DNA of 64,000 nucleotides from Metridium senile (lineage: Eukaryota; Cnidaria; Anthozoa; Actiniaria; Metridiidae), in assembly GCA_949775045.1 (NCBI GenBank), contig OX459107.1, positions 9,233,250 through 9,297,249 on the forward strand, given 5' to 3'. A program made the translations under genes and the position numbers. Below are positions 35,901-49,000 of the stretch, piece after piece. The notes below the pieces were generated by a model. It was not told the DNA's origin. It saw only the letters and a list, made by a program, of their open reading frames with translations, and searched no databases. Numbering within the stretch: position 1 is the stretch's first letter; the number at the start of each line of letters is the position of its first letter.

Positions 35901-38900
35901 GCACAATATTGTTTGACGAGCTGACTAATCATATGAGGAGAAATCCTGAGAAAGATAAAACAACACTATTATTGTCAGCATTATTATTACCATCATCAAA
36001 ACTATCATACAATACAATACAATAAACTTTATTTTACAAGGGAAAATATTTATAACATTAAAAGTCATCAAACATACAGCCCTCATATCATCATAATCAT
36101 CATCATTATCATCATCCTAACCATCACCATCATCATCACCGACGAAGAATTATATGCAAGTTGAGTTTGTTTGATGTGTTGTCCTCTCCAATGCCTTAAG
36201 GATTTTTCTCTGGGTTATAATTATCTGTAAGCAGAGTTATGTGCTAAAATATTTAATGTAGGGGTAGTGAGTGTGGGCCCCACTGTCTAGTGGCTAGAAG
36301 TTTTTTTAAACAAGTGTTCTATATATTTTAATAACTTACGGTATATTAAACTTCTTCATCCAGAAAAAGACATCTTCCATGATCTCCACATATTGCTTGT
36401 AATTCTGAAAAACACAAAAAGGTCAATGCATGGTGTGGTACTCCCTTGTTAGAAACAGGTTCCCATTTAAATCTGTACTTATGCATCATCTGTGTGTTTA
36501 GCACACATTAACACAATTTGCATAAGTACAGATTTAAATGGGAACCTGTTTAGAGTAGTTTCACATAAGCTGGTTTTTGTATGCTAATGTGTTCCTTATA
36601 ATTATGCTAATGAGGTTGTTGACAAGAAAAATAATGAATTCAAGTGTATACGTTGTTACAATAAAAACACAATTACAGACTTTCTTAGAAAATCAATAAA
36701 TAAGTTAAGAAATAAGTACAGAATACATAGCTGGCTTAAATAAAGATTATGTTGTTACTTTTGTTTTAAATTAACAAAAAATGAGAAATGATATACACAC
36801 TTTCTATTGTAACAGCATATGCACGTGAACTCGTTATATTTCTTGTCAATGATCTCATTAGCATTACAACACATTAGCATACAAGAACCGGTTTATGTGG
36901 AACTACTCTATTATCAACTTTGTCATTTTAATCTAGGCACAAGTGTAAGCTCAAAGCTCAAGGTTTTCTTTAAGACGATTTACAACACTAGTCATGGTCA
37001 TGGTTTCTTTTGTAAATTTCTCATTAATTATTCATGAGTTTTTAATGATTTTTGGTTGTGTACCTTAGGAGATGTCCTTCTAGCTAAAGCTGAGAAGATT
37101 CCTTTACTTGTCTGCTCACTTATAGGGACCCTGTATCTCTTCATGTCTAGAAACATACACAGAGTCACATGTTGTTGCTGCTACTGTCAACCCCATCATT
37201 GGTTGTCATCATTGTCATCATTACTGTTATCATCATTGTCATCACTATCATTTATTGTATTGTTATCATTATCAATGTCAGGATCATCAATAATATCATC
37301 AACATCAGTATTAGTTGTTATTATTATAATCATCATTGTCACTACCATCACTGTCATCATCATTGTCATCATCATCATCATTAATTGTATTGTTATCATT
37401 ATCATTGTCAGGATCATCATTAACACCATCAACATCAGCATTAGTTGTTATTATTATAATCATCATTGTCACTACCATCACTGTCATCATTATTATTGTC
37501 GTCATCATCATTATCATTAATTGTATTGTTATCATTATCATTGTCACCATCATCATTAATTCATATCATTATAATCATCATTGTCACTATCATCCTTGTC
37601 ATCATCATCATCATCAACATTATCAATCGCTATCATCATAATCATCTTAGTAGCACTATCATAAGATAAGGAGGCAAATCCAAACCAGTCTATTTCTGTA
37701 ACTGTACTGCGCATTAGGTCATTAGGTCATTATATATATTATGTATTTTGCGCATTATGAAATTATTATAAGTATCACCATCATCACCACCATGTTCATT
37801 TTTACCACTACCACCACTACCATAATCACCATCCTATCAATCAATTTACCTTGATAAAACCACCATCCTATCAATCAATTTACCTTGATAAAACCACCAT
37901 CCTGTCAATCAATTTACCTTGAAAAACCACCATCCTATCAATCAATTTACCTTGATAAAACCACCATCCTATCAATCAATTTACCTTGATAAAACCACCA
38001 TCCTATCAATCAATTTACCTTGATAAAACCACCATCCTATCAATCAATTTACCTTGATAAAACCACCATCCTATCAATCAATTTACCTTGATAAAACCAC
38101 CATCCTATCAATCAATTTACCTTGATAAAACCACCATCCTATCAATCAATTTACCTTGATAAAACCACCATCCTATCAATCAATTTACCTTGATAAAACC
38201 ACCATCCTATCAATCAATTTACCTTGATAAAACCACCATCCTATCAATCAATTTACCTTGATAAAACCACCATCCTATCAATTAATTTACCTTGATAAAA
38301 CCACCATCCTATCAATTAATTTACCTTGATAAAACCACCATCCTATCAATCAATTTACCTTGATAAAACCACCATCCTATCAATCAATTTACCTTGATAA
38401 AACCACCATCCTATCAATCAATTTACCTTGATAAAACCACCATCCTATCAATCAATTTACCTTGATAAAACCACCATCCTATCAATCAATTTACCTTGAT
38501 AAAACCACCATCCTATCAATTAATTTACCTTGATAAAACCACCATCCTATCAATTAATTTACCTTAATAAAACCACCATCCTATCAATCAATTTACCTTG
38601 ATAAAACCACCATCCTATCAATCAATTTACCTTGATAAAACCACCATCCTATCAATCAATTTACCTTGATAAAACCACCATCCTATCAATTAATTTACCT
38701 TGATAAAACCACCATCCTATCAATCAATTTACCTTGATAAAACCACCATCCTATCAATTAATTTACCTTGATAAAACCACCATCCTATCAATTAATTTAC
38801 CTTAATAAAACCACCATCCTATCAATCAATTTACCTTGATAAAACCACCATCCTATCAATCAATTTACCTTGATAAAACCACCATCCTATCAATCAATTT

Positions 38901-41900
38901 ACCTTGATAAAACCACCATCCTATCAATTAATTTACCTTAATAAAACCACCATCCTATCAATCAATTTACCTTGATAAAACCACCATCCTATCAATCAAT
39001 TTACCTTGATAAAACCACCATCCCGTCAATCAATTTACCTTGATAAAACCACCATCCTATCAATCAATTTACCTTGATAAAACCACCATCCTATCAATCA
39101 ATTTACCTTGATAAAACCACCATCCTATCAATCAATTTACCTTGATAAAACCACCATCCTATCAATTAATTTACCTTGATAAAACCACCATCGTATCAAT
39201 CAATTTACCTTGATAAAACCACCATCCTATCAATTAATTTACCTTGATAAAACCACCATCCTATCAATTAATTTACCTTGATAAAACCACCATCCTATCA
39301 ATCAATTTACCTTGATAAAACCACCATCCTATCAATCAATTTACCTTGATAAAACCACCATCCTATCAATCAATTTACCTTGATAAAACCACCATCCTAT
39401 CAATCAATTTACCTTGATAAAACCACCATCCTATCAATCAATTTACCTTGATAAAACCACCATCCTATCAATCAATTTACCTTGATAAAACCACCATCGT
39501 ATCAATCAATTTACCTTGATAAAACCACCATCCTATCAATCAATTTACCTTGATAAAACCACCATCCTATCAATCATTTTACCTTGATAAAACCACCATC
39601 CTATCAATCAATTTACCTTGATAAAACCACCATCCTATCAATCAATTTACCTTGATAAAACCACCATCGTATCAATCAATTTACCTTGATAAAACCACCA
39701 TCCTATCAATCAATTTACCTTGATAAAACCACCATCGTATCAATCAATTTACCTTGATAAAACCACCATCGTATCAATCAATTTACCTTGATAAAACCAC
39801 CATCCTATCAATCAATTTACCTTGATAAAACCACCATCCTATCAATCAATTTACCTTGATAAAACCACCATCCTATCAATCAATTTACCTTGATAAAACC
39901 ACCATCGTATCAATCAATTTACCTTGATAAAACCACCATCCTATCAATCAATTTACCTTGATAAAACCACCATCGTATCAATCAATTTACCTTGATAAAA
40001 CCACCATCGTATCAATCAATTTACCTTGATAAAACCACCATCGTATCAATCAATTTACCTTGATAAAACCACCATCCTATCAATCAATTTACCTTGATAA
40101 AACCACCATCCTATCAATCAATTTACCTTGATAAAACCACCATCGTATCAATCAATTTACCTTGATAAAACCACCATCCTATCAATCAATTTACCTTGAT
40201 AAAATCTAGGAACAAGTCTTGGCATCTTTTCTCTTTCCACCATCTTGAACAGTTCACTGTACACCCAGTTGTGTGGGATCAGTTTCTGCAATGATCAGTA
40301 AAACAATGACATTAAAAAACTAACAAATTATAAACTATTAATTATTGTAATTAATAATCAAATTAACGATTTACATTGAACATTGGATTGAATCACAATT
40401 TGATAACAATAAGATAATTATTATTATTAATAATATCAAATATCAAACTTACAGAGGGCACAAGTTCTTTGTACACGTGGAAGATCACTTCTGCACTTTT
40501 TTCTGCCCTGGCTAAAGCCACAAGGAAAGTAGCACTGCAAATTGAATAAACAAAGTACAGCCTTCAGATAAAGCAAACTAATGTTTGTTGGTCATTCATT
40601 CATTCATTCATTTGTCTATTTTTTATTTATTCTTAAGGTGGAAGATAGATATGGATAAAATTCATTTTTTATGGAAAATGTTTAAAATTATAATTAAACC
40701 TTTATATTAAATTCATTGTATGTTATAATTATTGTTTGTTGACTTACTAAAACTGTCCTCTTTTTCCACCCAATAGCATTGAGTCATTGGTCTCTGCTAA
40801 AGCATACAGACGATGTGCTGCATTTGCATCCTGACAGAACAGGGCCTAGAAAACAAACAAGGTTTAATTTATTAGTCACTGACTTAATGACATCTTATGT
40901 TGATATGAAAATTTGATGACATGGCATTTGTTGGCAAATCCAAAATGCAGCTTTAATCTTGGACAAAAATGTTGAAAAACTAAAGAAATTATTTCTCACA
41001 TTAGAAAGTAAGCAATCAATTCCATACCCCCCTATAAACAATGCTGGATCTTAGGCCTATGACGGCCTGTGACGGCCTATGATGGCCTATGACATCAAGA
41101 TTGCGTGCCTAAACATCAGTTTTGAAAGCAACTTTTTGAAAGTTGTCAATATTTTTTTTGTCCAAGATGGTAGCCTCTTTGGCCTGGTTGTCAAGTGTGT
41201 TTCCAACCAGGGATGGTTCCCATAATAGATCTTATCGGCTAATGCGTTGCTATGTACGTTTCCACCCAATTCAAATCTTTTGGGAATAAGATTCTTTGTC
41301 TTATGTATTTCAATGTCACATGGAAAATATTTGGAACAAAAGTTTTTATTCCCAAAGGTCTTCAATTGGGTGGAAATGTACAAAGCAACACGTTAGCCGA
41401 TTAGGTCTATTTTAATAAAAAGGAGGGTTTGTGCATCTTTGCTCAAGGATATACATAAAAGATATAACAATTACTTACTGATCCCATAGCAGTGTTGAAA
41501 AATCTCACTGAAAATAAAATGATAGTTTGAATATTGTGAGAATGATCCGACATAATTTAGGGTTATCATTGTCATCAACACTATCACTAACATCGCTATT
41601 ATTATCATCAAAAACACCATCATTGTTTTTATTATCATAATTAACAGTATTACTATCAGCATCGTCATCATTATCACAGCATAACCATTCTTATCCTTAT
41701 CATCATCTTAATTCTTTTTTATTACTATCACCATCATCATCACTAGATTGGTTGTCATAAACCCGTGAAACAAAAGTTACTTATTAAATAGTAATAGCCA
41801 GAATCAAACAAAAGAAAACAAAAGAATTAGAGCGTAATAGTACTTAATACGCTAACATGTATCTCACAGGTTTATGAAAATCACTCTATCATTACCATTG

Positions 41901-42974
41901 TCACCACTACCATTATCATAACAACCACCACCATTAATACAACACCACCACCACTATAACAAATAAATATCATTAAACACATTGATTATATTCATGCTTA
42001 GATATGTACCCATAATTCCTTTATATATTGGAATAATCCATCATTGTACCAACCTTTTTGAATGAGATGTAAAACTATATATATAAATCACTCACCATCA
42101 GAGACATGCTGCAAGCTTGGTAGTATATCGTATGATTCTAAATGACTTATGACTGTCTGAAGAAGGTTGTTACTGTGCAGTGGCAGGGATTTGTAATCAA
42201 CACCTATAATATCATCATACATATCATGTAGGTTCATTTGTACTAGTAGATTTATAATATACATGTCGAGTTCTTAACTTTTAATACTCAGTATTTTTGA
42301 AAGCGTGAATTAATTGTGCATAAACCTACATTCATTTGTAACACATGTTTAACATGTTTAACTGTGTCACAGGACATTTGGTCTTTGTATGGCACAGAAA
42401 ACCTAACAGTATAGACCTCATCCAGAACAGAGGCATTTTGTTGCACTAAACTTCATTTTAAAATACAATTTTCCAAAAGTTTTGAAGACAATAAAATCTG
42501 TATAATGTATCAATTCCTTTGACATTTAGTAGGCTAGAACATATTTCATGATGTTTTTATTCATAAAAAAACATTTTCCCAACAGTTTTGTAGACAATAA
42601 AAACAACAAAATGATATATGTAATATATGACATTGTCTTGATAAATACCTTTGACACGTTCAGTGTACAGTTGTCTATAATATTCAGATCTCAGCAGAAG
42701 ACTGTATGTTGCAAGTGAAGGCTCTAGATTGGAACAGTATTGTCAATGGTAATGCTCATGATTAACTAAGTGATATTTCAAGGACAGGGAACAGTGAATG
42801 TGGGACCACACCTTAGGCGCATTTGATCATATATCCATGTCAATTTGTGACTAATAAGTAATAAATTATTATTATTATTCAAGTGGTGCACATTAACATT
42901 CTTAGTCATTATCATTGTTTTTATATCACTACTATCATGAGCATCACTATAATCATCATCATCATCACCACTAT

Positions 42975-43011
<37 letters not shown>

Positions 43012-46000
43012 TTCATCATCATCATCACCATCATCATCATCATTATCACCACTATCATCATCATGATCATCACCATCATGATCATCACCATCATCATCAC
43101 CATCACCATCATCATCATCACCACTATCATAATCATCATCATCATCATCATCATCATCACCACTATCATCATCATCATCACCATCATCATCGTCATAGTC
43201 CCAATCATCATTATCATCATAATCATTACTATCACGGTCATCATAATCATCAGCATCATTATTTCCATCATCACCATCATCACAAACTGTCAATATCATC
43301 ACCATCATGATCAAAATTATCACCATCATCATAAACATCATTACCATTATGATCATCATCACTATCATCATCATCATTATCACAACCTGTTAATTATCTA
43401 AAATATCATCACCACCATTATGATCATCATCACTATCATCATCATCATTATCACAACCTGTTAATTATCTAAAATATCATCACCACCACTATGATGATTA
43501 TCATCATCATCATTATCCATTATAAATAATCACTAAAATAAAAGGATAACATACCAATTCCTTTACTTTCCATATCCCTGAATACCTCCAGCGATATATC
43601 AGAACCATTGGGCAGTAAGACACACAACTTTAATAATGCATTATACGTTCCTATAAACAATAATATTACCAATTATTACAGTGCGACTACTGAAACCAGG
43701 ACCACCCAATCAAATTTCAAAATATGTATTTTTTGAGATCAAACAAAAACCTTGTACAAGGTTCTCACAAGCTAAAATGTTTCTTATTCAATGTTGATCT
43801 ATTTCGTTCACATATAGTGGAAATTTCTGGAATTTTAAGCAACAAAATCAAACATTTGTAGAGATTCTATTGTTCATATTCTCAATCGTGATTGGATAAT
43901 AATGTTTTGGTGGCCCCGGTTTCAGTAGTCGAACTGTAAGAGCTTCCGAGTTTTCCTGATTTCCGATTAGTTCAAACCCAGTCTCTTGACCATGCTTGTA
44001 AATAGCCAACTGGTTTGCCTCCTTGCCAGTTGGGATTCTTATCTGAGGGCCATTATGAAAAATACAGGATAAAATTACCTTCCAATAATAATTGTTTTCT
44101 TTTTTAATTGTGTGTCAATAAGGCTAAATTAAACTATAAACATATAGCAAATTAATATCACAATTTCTTACCAAGAGTTGGCAAAACAGCAGGATCTTGT
44201 TTCATGTGTCCAATTATTTCCTATGACAAAAAGAGGTAAAAAGACAGTAAATAATTGAACAAATGCGCTTGTTGGAACTATCATGGTGGCAACATAATCA
44301 GTTCACAAGCATGTAGGTTACTGAAACATCAGACACTAAGGCCTTCAAACATTGCATCTCACAAGTTCACAGAAATAATTGAACAAAAGACTATTGTTTA
44401 AATGCATTTGCATTTGATTCCACACATGTGAGATGTGATGTTTGAACTATGCCTAACAAACAGTTTTAATAAGACTGCACATTAGCAGATGATAACATTT
44501 CACAATCATCACTTCTACCTATAACAGGTTCCCATTTATATCTGTACTTTCCTGGGCATTTAAATCTGTACTTATGCAAATTTTGTTGATGTGTGCTAAA
44601 CACACAGATCAACCAATCAGAGAAGTTCACTTCAGAAATAATATACTCTGATTGGTTGATCTGTGTGTTTAGCACACATCAACAACAGATTTAAATGGGA
44701 AAGTACAGATTTAAATGGGAACCTGTTCTATGTAGGTTAAAAACATAATTGCTATGCATCTAAATTAGTCCTAATTATAGTATTTGCATTGATGATAAAA
44801 GTTACCTTAATGCCATCCCATAATTTCTCTCCATTTCCATATGAAGATGGACTCTTCTGTAGCAAAGCATTGTAGGTAAATATAGATGCTGTCAATTAAA
44901 ATATGTCAATGTCAATTAAATTTCAAAACATTGTTTGTTAATTTGCTAATGAACAAATAAAATGGAAACTAGCAAGTAAACTACTATAGGCTGCGTCGGT
45001 GTTTGATATAAACGATATATAATGACATTTGTAACACTGTAAAAAATATTCATCAACACTGCAATCCCCCATGTCCCCTCTTATTTAAATCTACTTGTTG
45101 GTGTCATTATACTGAATGTATTAATCTATTTGGAATTCTGTTGCACACAGGCATTTATTAAAATACACATGTATGCTTTTCTTGTTTTTGTTTTGTTTCC
45201 CCACAAAAAAGATGGTACCGGTACTGCAAAGGTCATGGGTTCAAATCCCGTTGAAGCCCCGAATTTTTTTCGGGCTTCTATAATTGCAATTACATAAATT
45301 GCTTATTTCTCCGCGACGATCATAATCATACACAAATCATATAACCGCGGATCAGACCCACATATTACAAAAAAGTTGGTGCTCACCATCGACAAGCATT
45401 TTGAACTAGAAAGATTACACCATTATAGGCTAGAGGAGAAAAAACTTTTAAACTTATTATAATATTATAATAATTATATTATAATATTATATTATAATTG
45501 TAATGTTTATCATGACTTTAACTATGAATTTATTGTTAATATTACTGTATTTGAACTGTAACTTATGAATATGTAATTCAGCTATCGTAGGGTACCAGTA
45601 ATTATCAATAAACTATCTATTTATTCAAAAATCCACCGATTGTTGCGACACACTTGACTCAACCCACATGTAAACAATAATATAGGAGCACAATGCATTG
45701 TGGTCCACTTGGATTCTTCAAGTAATATACCTTGATAATTTTTCTTTCTCATTTCTTTGAACAGTTCAAAAGCTCTGCCAGTAAAATTATGCTGCAGAAA
45801 AAATGAAAGAATTATAATGTTAAATTAGCTAACAATTGTAAAACTTTGAAGAAAAAAATTACCATACAATAATAATGATCATTACCTTTATCAATGCTAA
45901 TATCATTGCGTTGTAAGTCCTTGAGTTTTTTTCCTCCATACTTGAAAACAGTTTCTCTGCGTAGTTATCCATACTAAAATTAATAGAGTACAAACATTAA

Positions 46001-49000
46001 AAGGGTGCAACATAAATAGTACTACATAGAGATATGTTATGCTAAAATTTCTTTTGTTTTCTATTGTTTAATTAGTACTTTTTAGTACTAAATAGTATTA
46101 GTCATATGTTTTGGTTTTTGTACTCTATTCCAAATTAAAACTAAATTTAAAATTAATTATCATGTTTATAATTTACACCTTTCAAAATAATTATCAATAT
46201 AACTTATCTGTTTGTGTTTTATTTTGATTATGTTATTGAAACTCTCTAAACAAATGTTTGAGTTCTTGTTTGATTCTTCATGTCAATGAGTACAAAAAAT
46301 AATTCCTTGTTTGAGAACAAACTTTTTAATTAAAAAACTATTTACCTCCATGTATTCTTGTGTCTGACAACTTCTTCCTGTAAAGATAGGCACAATAATT
46401 GAAATATCCTGTCTATCAGGTACCAGTATATATAATTTATTATAAAACATGTGAGCTAGATACTACATACACTCTTATTGGCTGGCTACCGTGTTTATAT
46501 CAGAGGACAGATACATGCTCAGTAAATAATTTCAAAAATATTTCATAAAAGCAACATAAAATATCCGCTTGTGTATATATACTGTGATATTTAACACTCT
46601 AGGGGCTGTAGAGCTCTTGAGAAGTCAAAAATAAACACTCAGCTAAGCCTTGTGTTTCCTTATGACATCTCCCTTACCCCACAGCTAACCAGGAACAACA
46701 AAGCTATATATATTACTTATAATTTAGGCTGACTTTGTTTTTAATATAGCAGAAAACGAGTTGCACGTCTTCCCGATCTTGTTGTCACATTAGTTGTCAT
46801 TAATTTTTTACATTTCTTTTGACCTGATTTGATGCACAAAAAAGTTTGGCCCTCCCCTTAAGACTTTCACAATTCTTTGTGGCCCTCCCTTTTAGCCTAC
46901 ATGAAAAATAATGATCCTCCCCCATTTGCACCAGCCCTCCCCCCTCTAATTTTTGACCAGTCCCTAACAACTCACCTCTTCATCGGATGATTCTGAGTCT
47001 TCAACAGAGTTGTTCTTATCCGAGTCACTTGAAGATGAACTTTCATATTCATTGTCCTGTGATATGAAATTGATAATAAGGATAATGGTGAATGACGTAG
47101 TTTCCCCCGCAGCCGTTTTTAGTCTCATTCCACTCCCCTACAGTCCACTTCTCTCCCCACAAACGGCTGCTCACTCAAGTGCAACATTCCATTAAATCCG
47201 ATTTTGTGATTATACACTTGATCAATCACAACGCTCATTAGATCGGTGAGAGAATGCAGCGGAAATACAAGCTGTGTGTCATTTGTGTGTTTCTAAGGAA
47301 AGACTATAAATATTACAATTTACTCGTCGTGAATGGATGTAACCCCCCAAAAATACAGAATAGTGACATAAACTGTATTATCTGCACAGCCACAGTTAAT
47401 GATTGCAAGAAGCGCATTCGCATTTTCAAATCTGGTAATGGTAAAGTTTTTTAAACCTTTGACCTTCAAGGACTCATTGGTAAAACACTTGACAGTTGAT
47501 GTATCAGTTTACGCTAATTCTAATCTCGTGATATGTATTAAATGTAGAATAAATACCGTTTTGGATCCTTCAAATCTCCTCCTCTGTGCTAACATCGCTC
47601 AAACTAATAGATGCAATACCCATCTGCCTTAAACGTTGTATTTGATCTTCAATCAGTGACATTAAAGGCCAGTATATTCGTCAAAAACTATTGGCATTGC
47701 TTAGAAAAATAACAGATTTCCTGAACCCTGTCAGTAAACTGACAAATACATCCTTTTTTTCAAAACTACTTGCTCCATAGCTTCCTTTTGATGATTATCG
47801 AGGTCATTAGAATTGAATCTTTTACACACTTTGGTAAACACATTTGACAACTCTCAAGCTATTTTGAAACATTTTGAAACTCAAGCTATTTTGCCTATAA
47901 CAACAAAGAGAGAGTCTGGGACAAGGTTTCCAGTATATAGAAGCCTGTTTCCTATTGGTCGAGACTCAGAAAGTAATGTTGCACTCGAGTGAGCAGCCGT
48001 TTGTGGGGAGAGAAGTGGACCGTAGGGGAGTGGAACAAGACCAAAAAAACGGCTGCGGGGGAGACTATGAATGATGTTGCTCATGATAATGAAAATTATA
48101 ATCATTAAGATATTGATGTTGTTGTTGATGATGATGATATTTATAATGGGGGTGATAATTATAATGGGGATGATAAAGATGATGATAGTGATGATGTTGT
48201 TGATGAAGATAATAATAATAGTGATGATAATGATGATGGTAATGATGACGATAATGATGATGGTAATGATGATGATGATAATGATGATGGTAATGATGAT
48301 GATAATGATGATGGTAATGATGATGATAATGATGATGGTAATGATGATGATGATAATGATGATGGTTATGATGATGGTAATGATGATGGTAATGATGATG
48401 GTAATGATGATGATGATAATGATGATGGTAATGATGATGATGGTAATGATGATGGTTATGATGATGCTAATGATGATGGTAATGATGATGGTAATAATGA
48501 TGATGATAATGATGATGGTTATGATGATGGTTATGATGATGATAATGATGATGATAATGATGATGATAATGATGATGATAATGATGATGATGGTAATGAT
48601 GATGGTAATGATGATGATAATGATGATAATAATGATGCTGATGATGATAATGATGATAATGATGATGATAATGATGATGGTAATGATGATGGTAATGATG
48701 ATGATGGTAATGATGATGGTTCATAGGTAATGATCATGATATAAATGGTGATGATGATAAAGATGATAGTGCTTAATATATGATTTTTGCCATTGAATCA
48801 AAAATAAGTCAGGAAAATGTCAGATAACAAATAATTTAATTATTTACTTACTAAATTATCAGCAGCAACAGAACCATAAAACCCAACAAGGTCCAACAGT
48901 TCATTCTTTGTTTCAAGTGAGACCACAACACCTTAAAGAATGGGACACGTCAGCAGCAATCAGAATAGAAGGCAAGGAGGTAATTAAAAGAGAAAGAAAT

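Noticed and set aside
37827..40204. CRISPR-like array
   Set aside because: Units are directly adjacent with no unique spacers, there are no cas genes, and the context is an animal intron.
42778..43401. Asp-rich and His-rich frames of 130-200 codons
   Set aside because: ATC microsatellite in PTCD3 intron 16.
48071..48730. 219-codon Met/Ile-rich frame
   Set aside because: GAT microsatellite in PTCD3 intron 9.
48852..48931. Possible frameshift in PTCD3 exon 9
   Set aside because: A first reading suggested one extra base. Recounting the bases gave an 80-nt exon whose phase matches exons 8 and 10, so there is no frameshift.
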